From Rhytidiadelphus loreus (lineage: Eukaryota; Streptophyta; Bryopsida; Hypnales; Hylocomiaceae): 64,000 bases of DNA. A program made the translations under genes and the position numbers. Positions within the stretch are counted from its first letter, which is position 1. Each line of letters starts with the position of its first letter. Of the stretch, positions 12,420 to 24,500 are shown piece by piece. Below the pieces are notes generated by a model. That model was not told the origin of the DNA. It did not search any database and worked only from the letters and a program-made list of their open reading frames with translations. The stretch lies in NCBI GenBank assembly GCA_947034895.1, contig OX344762.1:31662760-31726759 (forward strand), given 5' to 3'.

Positions 12420-13010
12420 TTGGTTTGAAGCTTAGGGGGGTCACTTAGAGTGTCCATTAGAAACCACGTGCAAACAAAACTTTGGACTCCCTATATATTT
12501 TTTGAATTTAAAATTTAAAAAAAAAAATATGAATAGATTTTTCTACTTTGAAAGTTTATGTTTTGAATTATTTTATTTGTTAATAATAATTAGCTACAAA
12601 ATTTTGAAGTAAAAAGATACATTATAGAATTGAAAAATAACTTTCACACTCCTATATTATATAAGAAAAAATTGTTTAAAAAATGAACAAAAAATTTCTA
12701 AAAATAACTCTACTGAAAGCTCATTTTGAGTTGAATATTGATTCAATAGTCATCTAAATGTGTTCTCTATAATTATTTCAGGTGAAAAACATGCCATTAT
12801 AGTTCATTTTCAACCTCTTCTAGAAATCATTTCATATTTTACTTGAGTTGGAAATTTTGGCAATAGAAACCTATAGTCATTATTAAACAATGTTCAAAAT
12901 TTTAGGTTGAAATTATAGTTTATTAGAAACCACTTGTTTGCACATGGTTTGTTATAAAACTACATGCACCCCCAAGGTTTGAAGTCAAAGTGAATTGTAG
13001 AATTTTGCCA

Positions 13011-15129
13011 CACTAGAAGAAAATGAAGGGTTTTGCAACTACAAAGAGCAACTAGTTTTTAGTTGCACCGGACATTTGCAACTAGTGAGAATTTGGAGGG
13101 CCCTAGTTGCTATGGACAAGTTTTCTAGTTGCACCGTAGTTGCAAGGCAAAACGTTTTAGTCCCGCATTCTGTAGCTTATTTAAATTTTCATTGATGCGC
13201 TTTATGACGTGGTTGCCTACGTGGTATTCACTATTGTTTGAGGTTGGTAACTAAGTTGCAATTTGTTTGTGACTTCATTGCAACTTTGATGCGATTGGTC
13301 TGCTACTTCATTTCAATTACTTCGCAACTACTTTAGGTATATATTTGATTATTGAACAATGATTATGGGACAATGTTTATGGGACAATGTAAGCAGTTTG
13401 CAACTCATTTACGACATGTTTGCCACTTCTTACCAACTGGTTTGCAACTAGGTTATGACTTTTCTATGACTACTGTGATTACTTTATAAAATATGTACAA
13501 CTTTTTTGTAACTTTTTTGTGACTCATGAATCATGAGTACAACTTATTTGCAACTACTATGCATCTTAATGATACATTTGTGCAACTTGTAATCGACTGC
13601 ATACAAGTGTTTTACAACTCATTTGCAATTGATGGTCAACTAGTATACTCATAATACAATATACAACATCTTATACACAATATACCATACATAATACAAC
13701 ATCTTATACACAATATACCATACATAATACAACACATATAGTATACCATACAATATACACCATATATCATGCAATACTCACCATACTAGACAATTATGTT
13801 AGGTAGCTCCAAAGGCCACTTATTGTGATTTTAGGGTGTTAAGAAGACGAGTTAGTGGGGTGGCAGTAGGTATGACAAATGATATGGGATATATAAAATG
13901 CACGAATCATATTAGAGTAAACTTGTCTTCTTGTAGTTGTTTTGTAGTTGTAAACTAGTTGTATTTTGATTTTTCCTATAGTTGATTTCTAGTTGTCTTT
14001 GAATTGATTTCTAGTTGCACTGTAGTTGTGGATTCCACATAGCGCAAAGTTGTCCACATCAACACTTCTAATGAATATAGGATGTAAAATACCTACTCTA
14101 TTACGATTCCATTTTTCTACATTTTTTTCTACGACTACTCTGCAACTACAACAACATACACATAAAATTTGGTGCAAGAAACTTGTGCTCGATAGAGATT
14201 TGTAAACACATCAAATGTGTTTGTCAACATCATTATTTAAGCTTTTAGTTTGACTATTCCAAAGGATGTGCCACCTCTTCCTCATGTTCCATCTTTGGTT
14301 GGAGCCATAGAGTTATCCGAAGAAGACAATCTCTTAACATTTGCAAGATATTGAAATTTTTGCAATCCATTTTGTTATTCTCAAGTTAGAAATTATCTTT
14401 GTATTGTTCTTTAGTTCAAAGAGACTTCATATACAGATGTATTATATTTTGTGAAAGAAAGAGTCAACTAGAAATCCTTTGTTCCATGGAAGTCATTGAG
14501 TCAATTTAATCATAAAGTTGTAGAAGCCATTATGAGGTATATTTTGAAGTGTTGTTTTCAACCGATATGAGCTTTATATAGGGCAATGATTCATTTATAA
14601 CTCATGTAACAAAAGAACAAATTGTGAACTTGAAGCAAGTTCCATAGTATTTCAAGTAACAAATCCGACTATAATTGTTTTGTAGTCTTCTGGTTGTCTA
14701 TAGTTATTCTATATTAATCTTCTAATGGTTTCTTAGTTGTTTTCTACTCAAAATGTAGTCATTTCCTAGTTGCATAACTTGTCGTCTTGTAGTTGTTTTG
14801 TAGTTGTAAACTAGTTGTATTTTGGTTGTTCTATAGTTGTTTTCTAGTTGTCTTTGAATTGATTTCTAGTTGCACTCTAGTTGTGGATTCCTAGTAACGC
14901 AAAGTTGTCCACATCGACACTTCTAATGAATATAGGATGTAAAATACCTACTCTGTTACAATTCCATTTTCCTACATTTTTTTCTACAACTACTTTGCAA
15001 CTACAACAACATACACATCAAAGTTGGTGCAATTATAGAAAATTGCAATTGCAAGATAGTTATATAAGACACTTAGATGCATTTGAGTTGCATATGGCCG
15101 GTTGCAGCGGACACGTTTTTCTTCTAGTG
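13011..15129. mobile_element. Non-autonomous CACTA element 1, 3-bp duplication CCA
   Basis: The ends are CACTAGAAGAAAA and its inverse TTTTTCTTCTAGTG, flanked on both sides by CCA (13008-13010 and 15130-15132). Both are diagnostic of CACTA (En/Spm) elements. The subterminal regions are packed with TTGCAACTAG/CTAGTTGCA words, typical transposase-binding repeats. A block of ~250 bp (13920-14174) is repeated in direct orientation at 14780-15031, both copies including GCGCAAAGTTGTCCACATC-like sequence. No transposase is encoded. It lies in the untranslated leader between the primer site and gag. Confidence 0.88.
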
Positions 15130-15184
15130 CCAGTAGATAGTCAAACATTGCTCTTAAAGGACAGAGGATTGATAGAATAGAGAG

Positions 15185-16050
15185 ATGGTAGAAAATTTGA
15201 GCTTAGCCATCAGGAAAAGAGACAAATTGAAAGGATCTTCAAACTACTACATTTGGACCCTCAAAATGAGGGTCGTGTTGAGAGCCAAGGGAGAATGGGG
15301 AGTCACTGAGACCAAGCAGATCCTTGTCGTGTTTTTTACAACAGTAGATGGCAAGGCATTGACTGAAGTGCAACTTAGAAAGAAGAAAGCACTAGTGTGT
15401 TGTCTTTTGTTGTTGTTAGTCAGCAATGGCCTGGTCAACTTCATCACAGAACACTCCGATCATGCGCTAGTCTGAAAAGCACTGAAGGATGACTTTAACT
15501 CTGGAGACCAATCCTAGATCTTGACCTTGATGGGACAGTTGTAGTCACTGAAGATGAATGAGGGCAATTCGGTGGAAGAATACATGAAGAAAGTGAGAGA
15601 ACTAAGAAATTGCCTAAGTAGCATAGGAGAGAGATTGTCCAATCAAAACATCAACCAAATAGTGCTAAATGGACTTCCAAGATTGTATGAGAGTACTATT
15701 CAAACGCTCACAGATTTGGACTCCAATATGACATTTAAGAAGTTAAGTACTAGTTTGGTCTCAAAATCATAGAGATGCATGTATCCTATCCAACAACTAG
15801 AGGACAAAGAAGCACTAGCTACAGGTTTTCAACAAAAGACAATCATATTGGGCTCAAGTTGTGGACGTGGAAGAGGACGCTAGCCACATGTGATCAGAGG
15901 GCAAGGTTTTCCAAGACAAAGCTACTATGGACCATGCCCACCTCTAGTATGTTGTAACTGCTTCAAACCAAGCCATCTTATTAAAGATTGTAAACTACTT
16001 TACAAGCCACACGCAAATCATTCACATTTGAGAATCCAAAACTACAGGAC
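15185..16050 (+). pseudogene. Copia gag remnant with zinc knuckle
   Basis: The frame starting at 15185 reads KLKGSSNYYIWTLKMRVVLR, the N-terminal signature of plant Copia gag (substrate of the UBN2/DUF4219 type). It continues with a gag body at 15554-15772 (SVEEYMKKVRELRNCL, then GLPRLYES). The nucleocapsid knuckle CNCFKPSHLIKDC (C-x2-C-x4-H-x4-C) is at about 15953-15992. Several stops and frame changes separate these parts, so no capsid protein can be made. Confidence 0.85.
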
Positions 16051-17880
16051 ATGCAAACTTAGCTAAAATTCTTTATTTGCAACCAAATGATGAATACTAT
16101 GATCCCTATTGCTACTAGGGCAATGGCCTTTGGTACCTTGACAATAGAGCAAGAAGTCACACTACATCAGACCTTTAGAAATTAAATCACCCCCAGCTCC
16201 TTCGGTGTAGAGATTAGCAAAATCAAAATTGGAGGAGGGGAGGTGCATCATGTAAAAGGATCTAGTTCTGCAAGACTGCAACTATACATATCAAAATCTG
16301 AGCAATAAATTTATAGATTGTTCATTATGTGACTAATATGAAGAAAAATCTATTATCAATAGGAGCTATCGGTGAGTTTGGCAACAAGGTGGTATTCTCT
16401 AGCAAGCAAGGCTAGATATTGATAATCATGGTCAAACAATAGCTACTGGTCAAAGGAACTGCTCTAATGGACTCTACGTCTTCCAACGACCAACGCTAGT
16501 ACTCTCACTAGCGCTTGCAGTAGATCATGATGACCTAGCTATACTATGGCACAGTTGCCTTGATTATTTAAGTTACGCTAGAATTAACTTTCTTTTCAAA
16601 ATAGCAAAAGCTCAAGGATTGCCGAAGATCGAACTAGAGAAGCGCGTTTGTTCTTACTGCCAAGTAGGACGACAACACAGGGAACGTTTTCCACGTAAAT
16701 CCAAAACTAGATCAAGCTATTAAGGCCAAAGAATTTACTCCAATCTTTGCGTCCAATGCAACCTTCTCTTGAAGGCTCTAGATATGCACTGATATTCACA
16801 GATGACTTTTCTCGTAAGAGTTGAGTTTATTTTTTGAAAAGTAAAAGTGAGACAATGGCTAGGTTCCTTAAATTCATACAATAGATCAAAAATGAAACAA
16901 GATGTAAGATTTTGTTAATTCACTTTGATTGCAGAGGAGAGTATACGTCAAATGAATTTGAAGAAATATACAAGAGAAACAAAATACAACATGAGTTTAC
17001 ATAGGCAAACACTCCACAACAAAATGGAGTCTTAGAAAGAAAAAACCACACCATCATAGAAAGAGCTAGAAGTATTTTTCATGATTGTAATCTTCCCGCC
17101 TTCTTTTGGACAAAGGCAATATCTCATGCAACTTTCCTAGTAAATCGGAGCCCAACTTGAGTAAACAATGGAGAAATTTTTGAAGCCCAATTATATACAA
17201 GTATGACTCCTAATATTGCCAACCTTTGAATCTTTGGCTATATTGCCCATGTACACATACCAAAAGAGGATCACAAGAAATTAGACATCAAATCAATGAA
17301 GTGTCTTTTGGGGGGTTTCAAATGACAAAGAGACCAAGGCCTATCGATTGTTTGATTGCACCAAACAAAAGATTGTGATCATTTGAGACGTTGTGTTCAA
17401 TGACCATCAAATTGGTTATCACTTTTTAGATTCCATCGGACCAACCCCAAGCTCCTTTGTATTTTACAATACCAATCAAGCTACACATAGCAATCAGATT
17501 AGCATAGACATCAATTTGAATAGCTCAAATCTAGCACTTGAGTATGCATCCATAACCACAAACCCGTCTAACCTTGAGATTGAATACACCTTAGATCAAA
17601 CTAGCAAAGACATAATTGATCAAACTAGTGAAACATTAGATTTCATATCCAAAAATGAGACAGTATCCTACGATAGCTTCATTGACAATCCTAATCAACC
17701 ACAAATCAACTCGAAATTGGCCCCCGTACAATCAAAGTTTGCTAGATCAGGAACCCAAAGTTCTGCTAGATTAGAAGCAGATCAATGCCTTGCCTTCAAA
17801 ACTAGACTACATGTCCCCATTAACAAACTAATAGGACTATAAGACCGCCGCTATCCAAAGCCAAAACAAAACCCCGTTAA
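16051..17880 (+). pseudogene. Copia protease and integrase remnant
   Basis: The aspartic protease site appears degraded as WYLDNRARSH (normally WYLDSGAS) near 16130. A GAG-pre-integrase zinc region with CSYCQVGRQHR follows near 16650. The integrase core is recognisable from LIFTDDFSRKS (about 16790), HFDCRGEYTSNEF (about 16920) and TPQQNGVLERKNHTI (about 17010), carrying the D...D...E residues of the DDE site. The intact 149-codon stretch 17393-17842 is the integrase-RT linker of this polyprotein, not a separate gene. Multiple stops are present. Confidence 0.85.
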
Positions 17881-17935
17881 TGAGAATGAAAGCCTTTTAG
17901 ACTCTACTCTTTGAATTATTGGAGGAACCCCTAGA

Positions 17936-18151
17936 CACTATAAGAAACCCACATTTTAGTTGGTGTTTTGTAATTTTTTCAGATGGATTTTAGATGACGT
18001 CGGAAAAAACAACTTTTGTTTTTTCACATCCAATATAACATCTGGATGTTATATTGGACGTGAAAAAACACAAGTTTTTTTTTCCGACGTCACCTAAAAT
18101 CCGTCTGAAAAAATTACAAAACGCCAACTAAAATGCGGATTTCTAATAGTA
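17936..18151. mobile_element. Foldback MITE, about 216 bp, nearly all inverted repeat
   Basis: The left arm (CACTATAAGAAACCCACATT, then TTAGTTGGTGTTTTGTAA) is mirrored by the right arm almost to the centre, including GACGTCGGAAAAA and a TCCAATATAACATC core. The ends are CACTA-like. I could not find a convincing target duplication. It lies in the Copia element between integrase and reverse transcriptase. Confidence 0.75.
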
Positions 18152-18229
18152 TAGACTTTAAGACAATCAACCAGCCAACAAAAGAAATGGAGAATAGCCA
18201 TTGAAAGCAAAGTCTAATTGATCCTGAAA

Positions 18230-18469
18230 AACAAGACCTAGAACATCATCGATTGACTTGCAAATTGAACTCCAATAACAACCAAGTGGATCTTTACTCT
18301 TTAGAACTAAGAAAAATTCAGAAGGCAAAATCAACAATCTCAAGGCCCGGATTATAGCAAGAAGATTTCAACAAAAGGAGGGAATTGACTACAACAAAGT
18401 TTTTGCATTTGTAGTAAGATGGTCCAATTCTAACCTCACTGCAAAACATGACTGACCTTTGGCTCAAAT
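18230..18469 (+). pseudogene. Copia reverse transcriptase, N-terminal part, cut by element A
   Basis: The frame reads LKARIIARRFQQKEGIDYN and ends ..PLAQ at the insertion site. The usual Copia block is KARLVAKGFxQxxGIDYxxTF..., then WPLxQMDVxxAFLNG. The tryptophan before PLAQ is a TGA here. The frame resumes at 54916 with QMDVIITFLNG, proving that element A jumped into this gene. The 8 bases GCTCAAAT (18462-18469) are the left copy of the target duplication. Confidence 0.9.
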
Positions 18470-18545
18470 CAGGGTTGTCATACCGGACGGACGTCCGGTT
18501 TGCCTGTCTGATAGAGGTCTCGCCCGTCCGATGTGGTCAACACTA
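18470..18545. repeat. Element A left terminus: 21-bp TIR and GC-rich subterminal sequence
   Basis: After the TIR comes GGACGTCCGGTTTGCC and CTCGCCCGTCCGATG, which echoes the right end (CGTCCCCGCCCTG units at 54822-54853). These are likely transposase-binding sites by analogy with other hATs; this is inference. Confidence 0.85.
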
Positions 18546-18554
18546 AAGTTGACT

Positions 18555-18960
18555 TTTTTTAACCCTTAAAGGACCGTCACTATGTTTTCACCAAAAACTC
18601 TCTAAAACTGTCATTTCTAGTACAACTACCAAAATTTTGATAAAAAACTTTTTTTGACATATCTAACCGTAGGATGTTGTATTATATAGTATCAAAAACT
18701 TGTGGTAAAAATTTCAGACATTTCCACCGGGTGGATTGCAAGATATAAGCATTCAAAATTTCAAATTAACTAAAATCATTTTTTTGACCCTGCGAAAAGC
18801 AGGGCAGCTACACTTCACAAGCTCACATTTCTATGAAAAAATGACCTAAATGGTGGTGCTTCTTTGGATTTGTTTTCCTAGACAAGTTGGCCACATGCTT
18901 GAAAAATTTCAGATCATTTGGAATAGTACAACATATAGGAAAAAAATAGTAAGTAGGTAG
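18555..18960. repeat. Dispersed AT-rich repeat family, copy 1 (+)
   Basis: This matches the reverse complement of 60155-60565 over about 400 bp (shared words include GATTGCAAGATAT, TTCAGATCATTTGGAAT and CAACATATAGGAAAAAA). Weaker relatives lie at 38880-39130 and 47010-47230. The family is unclassified and has no coding potential. Confidence 0.7.
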
Positions 18961-19508
18961 TACTAGAGAATGATTAAAAATACTAAATTATTTAAAATTT
19001 AAATATGGAATTGAAAATTTACAATTCCAATGGTCGAAATGTTGTAATAATGTATGTACATCCTATAATTTTATTTTTGTCCAAAAATATTGAAAATTGG
19101 ATAAGATAAAGGATGTCAAAGTTTATTTTAGAGCAAGAAATCCAAAACTGCCCGCAAACAGAAAATCCTCATAATCCTCATAATTTTTTACTCATTGATC
19201 AAAACCGAATGATTCTAAGATTTTTGCCTTTTTCTGTATATCAAATTCTAAAAAATCAATTTCAAATCTAATTAGTTGTTTGCTACTTTGTTTACTACAC
19301 ATTCACAAATTCACAGAAGTCATACAATTGTTTTGATGGAAGAAAGACCAAATTGCATATTACAAGATTTTCACCATATGTCCGTATCTTTATGTATGAA
19401 ATGTGTAGCAACCATGAAATACACATGCTTGATGCTCTTCTAACCAAAAATGTGTGGTCTGCCTATAAAACTATCACATACTAGAGCTCAAAAAGTAAAA
19501 ACAATATA
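18961..19508. other. AT-rich 3' flank of the element A kinase gene
   Basis: No coding signal is seen. It probably contains the kinase 3' untranslated region and polyadenylation sites, which I cannot place. Confidence 0.4.
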
Positions 19509-20601
19509 TTATGTACAATAACAACAGTCGGGCATAGTCCAACAGTGAGGTGCCTTCCTCAAAGTGTCTAGAACATCAGGCACAGATGCCCTCTCGCCTA
19601 CATCTATTTTCTGGAGGCTCAGTAGTTGAATCCTCAAATGCTGATACTGCTCTGGGTTTTTGGTCGTAAAATACTTTGGATCCCACTCTTTTTTCCAAAT
19701 TTGATATGCTATCCATCCAGTTGCATATGCATTAGCAGCCATGGAGTAGAAGTGTTTTTTCAGCATGACTTCAAGTGAGGTCTCTGACCCCTTCTCTCCA
19801 TACATGTAGAACAACTCAGGGGCTGCATGTTTTCGTTGTTTTTTCTCCCGTTGGAGCTCCTCCATGGTTCGATAACCATACCTTGATGGCTCCTTCTCTA
19901 CAACTCGACCAGAAAGCCCCCAATCGCAAATCCCAATGTACACTGTGTTTTCTTTCCATTCATCAAAATGGAGCAAAACGTTGGATGGAGTAATGTCATT
20001 GTGTAAATATTTTGCTTCATGGCATTTTCCCACTATGACAAGCAATGATAAAGCCAAATTCACGCGGTTTTGGCAATAAGTTGCAACCCAACCGAGTTCT
20101 TCCTACGTCAACCCTGCATCATGTTGTCTCGTGATGTCATCCACATCCAACGATTCACTCACTTTTGAGTTGTACTTGGCCAAGAAAGAAATCAAAGACC
20201 CTCCATTCTACCATAGCGTATAGCCTTCCATTGTTTTTGGATGGATGTACGCAAGTCTTACGATACTAGGATGTATCACTGGACACCCCTCTGCCTCGCT
20301 TACAATAGCTTGGCGCTTCTCCTTCTCATTTGAGGTCTTCAAAGTCTTCCCGGCAAAGCAAATCCAACTGGGAATGCTTTGTAGTCTTGTGAGCACCACC
20401 TTCCTCACAGTCCCATATGATCCAGTCATAGTTTGATTCAGCATGGGATTCACTTTCACGCAACTTTCCAATCACTTGAATGTTCCGCTCACACAATGAG
20501 CTCGTATTTGGTCTTCAAGCGTCGCTTTCCATGGTGCTTGTTTCTTTCTACGCGAAGAAGAAAATTGTTGGGAGAACTTCTGAATTTTGTACAATCTTGA
20601 A
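19509..20601 (-). pseudogene. Element A kinase-like gene, 3' part (kinase domain), separated from its 5' part by element B
   Basis: On the minus strand the frame arriving from 42954 continues at 20593 without a shift and encodes a kinase-like domain. It has a glycine-rich loop GSYGTVRKV, a VAIK-like lysine in CFAGKTLK, catalytic-loop HNDITPSN (HRD changed to HND; Asp and Asn kept, about 19980-20008), DWG in place of DFG (CDWGLSG, about 19911-19931) and an AAPELFYMYG motif matching APE. In-frame stops sit at 20474-20472 (TGA), 20210-20208 (TAG, where the element B relative has Trp in TLWWNGG) and 20105-20103 (TAG). It is dead through both insertion and nonsense changes. Its intact-order relative is at 32625-34217. 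Confidence 0.9.
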
Positions 20602-20788
20602 CAGGGTTGTCTTGTCTGATATATTTTTGGGTTTAGGCGTCGTGTATGACGTCTAACGTCGCGTGTCGTGTGTCACGAAGTGTCGAGTTTACTTGACATC
20701 GCGTCGCGGAGGGGTAAAAAATTTTATCCCATGGTAAATAGATTTTGCCTACGTGGCAGGGCTTCAGAACTGACGTGGACAGCCAGCG

Positions 20789-21037
20789 TGGGCGACTGCG
20801 AGTGTGGGCGCGTGCAGGTCTGCCTTGGGCGACCTCGGGTGGAAAAATTGAGGCGACTACGGGTGAAGGGGCAACTGCGGGTCTGGGGCGCTAGGGCGAC
20901 TTCGGGTGAAGGGGCGACCGCGGCTTCGGGTACTGAGGGCGACCGCGGGTCCGACAGGTAGGGGCGATTGCGGGTTACAGGGCGACTGCGGGTCGGAGCA
21001 GCAGACAGCGACCGCGTGTTCCAAGGCGACCGCAGGT
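20789..21037. repeat. Element B left subterminal array (GGGCGACTGCGGGT units)
   Basis: About fifteen irregularly spaced variants of GGGCGACTGCGGGT occur in + orientation, just inside the left end. The right end carries the same unit in the opposite orientation (42610-42800), so the two arrays form an inverted pair. They fit multiple transposase-binding sites, but binding is inferred. Confidence 0.85.
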
Positions 21038-21558
21038 TCAGTTTAGGATTTGAGTTTGGCATATTCAGTCTTTGAAGTAACACGTCACATAGGTGTTTTA
21101 TAAGCGCAGAATTAGGTGCTACGTTATATTGGGGTTTACAATTTACAAGTGCAAATAATAGAGCCCATGAAATGTAAATTGGACAAACTTCTCTAATCCC
21201 AAAAATTCACCCAGTATAAGGCCACAATAATAATGTCAACAACGATTATATTAATTAGTCATCGATATTGCTTTGAGGCGGACTTCAAATGTAGCCATAC
21301 TTGCATTGCACTTTTATAACCTCGTTGCAGTCATCACCTAACTGCCTACCAATTAGAACTCAACATATATTTTAAAACCGGTAATCTGTCCCTCACTCTA
21401 ATATGCTCATATGCTTGATGAAGCATTACAAAATCCTTACACATCAGGATGAAGGCTCAAAGCTTGAACTACAAAGATTTGCTACCTAACATATAAGCTA
21501 AAACCTTATAACTATAATTATAACTATAACTATAATTATTGTCTACTTCTCTAGTACT
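21038..21558. other. Transposase 3' flank in element B
   Basis: AT-rich, with a small ATAACTATAATTATAACTA repeat near 21508-21538. No gene is seen; likely the transposase 3' untranslated region. Confidence 0.5.
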
Positions 21559-24500
21559 CTAGTCACCAGGCGTGAATGTGGAATCGCTCGGCACCTCATC
21601 AACATTAGGGTCTGTATCTTTGTAAGACTCTTCGTTGCTCCTGTTGTCGCCCGAGCTTTCGATTTCATCATCTTCCCTTGTTACTACTTCGATTTGTACC
21701 TCACGCTCTACCTCTGAGTTCAGATTTCGAACTTCTGTATCTACACCACTGAACCCTTCAGTTTGCACAAGTCGTTTCGTGAGCCTCAACGCATCCGTAG
21801 TTCCATCCATGTTGGATGCAGGGTGTCGCCCTCCTCTACTTGATTGTCCAACATTCTGGGTGGAACATCCCGCTCCAATGGTACACCGTTGGACAATTTG
21901 AGTGGGTCGTTTAGGATTTCGAGGTCCCCTCTCGTCAACCCTCCTAATACGCCTTTTCTGGCCTCTACTGTTGCGCCCCTGGATTCCTAATGATGATTCG
22001 CCAGGGCCAGACACGGATGAAGGTTGAGTGGGTTGTGGAGCTGAGCCGTGAACCTCTTCATCAATCGTCCGTAGAGCACCTCCACGCACCGGTGGCCTTG
22101 TTGGAAGGGTTGGGATAGACCTCCTCACTGTTGCCACATTTGTAGTCGTCTCTGGATTCAACGACACATTCCGACTTCGATTCATAACATATGCCAATGG
22201 CACATCATCATCATCATCATCTGTAGTAACAGTTGTTCCGAGGGTAGATGCGTTCAATACAACGGGATTTGGTATTCCCTCGTGTACAACTTCATTGACT
22301 TCGATGGCCTCTTCTTCATGTTCGCTTCTCATTGGAACTTGTGCACTGCTTCTTAAATTGCGGGCCATATTTGGAGGCGAACTAGTTGATATTGGAGATC
22401 TAGCTTCTTCCTCTACGGGTGCCATGGGAATAGGTACGCCTTCGTCGTTGTTGTCGGGGGTGCTTTCCCTCCTCAGCGATGCATGTGCCGGCGAAATTGC
22501 ATCCATATTGTGCACGACGTTCTGCGGTGGACTGCGTACAGGTGAATTTCCCGGAGAAACATACCCATCGTCACTAAAATCAAATGTATTCCTGTATATT
22601 GGTCGTACAGGACTATGTGGCGGCCTAACCATTGCATTCCAAGGATTGTTGCACAACCGATCCTCTTCATCCCTGCGGTTCTCGCGTTCTCTCATAAAAT
22701 CTGGAACAACGTCGTCTTCTTCCCCTGAAGACAAAGGCCCATCACGCTTGTCCTCATCGTCTCCATCTGCAAGCATCTGGTCGTAAAAAATGGCTGGGTT
22801 GTGTCCACGTTTTTGACGTTCAAGTTTGTTGTTCACGTAGATATACACCAATGTCTCTGCCTTTGTCGTGGCCAAGCGGTTTCGCACTTTATTGTGCACA
22901 AAGGAATATATGCTCCAATTCCTTTCACACGAAGATGCAGAGCACGTCAAACCGAGAATTCGCTTTGCAATTTTTGGAAGAGCATTGCCCCCCACACGAT
23001 TCCACCATTGATGAGGCAATAATTGACATTCAATGATATCGGGAGCCTCATGTAAAGGATCGAATGCACCTGTCTTCTCTTCAAATTGAGTTAGCTCCTG
23101 CATTGCTTCCACCATTGACACGTTCAATGGTACGCTCAGTTTTCGTATGACTCGATTCAAAGCTCCCTTCGCGTAGCCATTGTTATGAATAGCCTCCACG
23201 TCACTCAAGTATGGATTTAGTAGTGCCCCCGCATAGTGTAGGTCAGTAATCATCAACTTCCAGCGAGCATCAAATTGTTTCTCATATCGTGTTGCCACCA
23301 CTGGATCAAGGAAAAATGGAGCATTCTTGAGAGAATAAATGTGCTCCTTCAAGGCTGTCATCATTACTAAAGCTTTCGGCATTGCCGGGACTTTTCCATC
23401 AAAATGACGAAGACAAAGCAACACGGGCTCTACCATATGGAGGAAATTGTCGCACTGAACCCAGAACTCTTCTGAACGGATATCTTGCCTTGCAAGTTTG
23501 GCCTTGCCCATAATGAAATGTCCATTTTTGCGGTTTTGCAAACTCAACTCGAACGTCATGTATGTCTCATCCAGTGTCACGTTGTGCACTGCTTGCTTGC
23601 AGTCTACCAAATGATCAATCATCAAGAAATTTGTGGCAAAACGTGTTTTGCTTGGAAGTCTCAACACTTTGTTTGGTGAAAATCTCCGAAACAACGCCAA
23701 AGTATGTTGGTATTTCTTGATGAACTTCACAATTGATGAAGCCTTTTTTACCAACTCCTTTACTCTCTGATCCTTTCCCCAGTCTTCTAAGAGTAAGTCC
23801 AAAATGTGTGCCGCACAACCCTGCCTATAAATGTGAGGGTACCTTTCTTCCAACCTTGCCATCGCCCCCGTCATGACTGCAGCATTGTCCGTACACAATT
23901 GCACAACGTTGGTAGGCCCAACTTCCTCAATGTATCGTGCCATCGTCTTAGTCGTGTAAGATATATCCTTCTTCTCCCCAGTACTATCCACTGATCCCAA
24001 AAAGACATCCCCGGCGGGACACACCAACATCATATTTAGTAATGGCCGCGAATTAGTATCGGACCAACCATCTGAACAAATTGTCGCTCCATACTGACTT
24101 ATTGAAACCCTCGTCCGCTCCGAGACCATAGCTTCAACCGATGCCTTCTTAACATCTATCATTTTCGTGCAAATCGCATTATACGGTGGCGGTTGGTACA
24201 CGAATCCAGCTGTTGCAGTTTGTTTAACAACATTCACGAAGGCCGGGTGGCGCACAACATTAAATGAAATGTTCGCCTCGTAAAAGAAAGAAGCCCACAA
24301 CCTATCCAACTCTTGTCTGCGGCCCGTCTGTAATGATTCATCCATGTTTCTTTGCCGAGAAACAGATGGCATGTTCCTCCTTCTCTCAAGCATTGTTCCA
24401 GTAGAATCTACTGAATCAGGCGTAGGATTTGGTCTTGCATTTGATTCAAAGGGATTGAGAGACCCTTCTTCTTCGACATCCAACGCAGGTGCGACAATAG

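Noticed and set aside
17393..17842. 149-codon frame as a separate gene
   Set aside because: It lies in frame order between integrase and reverse transcriptase of the Copia polyprotein and has no domain of its own.
22295..22786. 163-codon + strand frame within the transposase, and other antisense frames at 23485-24872 and 26509-26942
   Set aside because: Shadows of the intact minus-strand transposase and GWa genes, with low-complexity composition mirrored from them.
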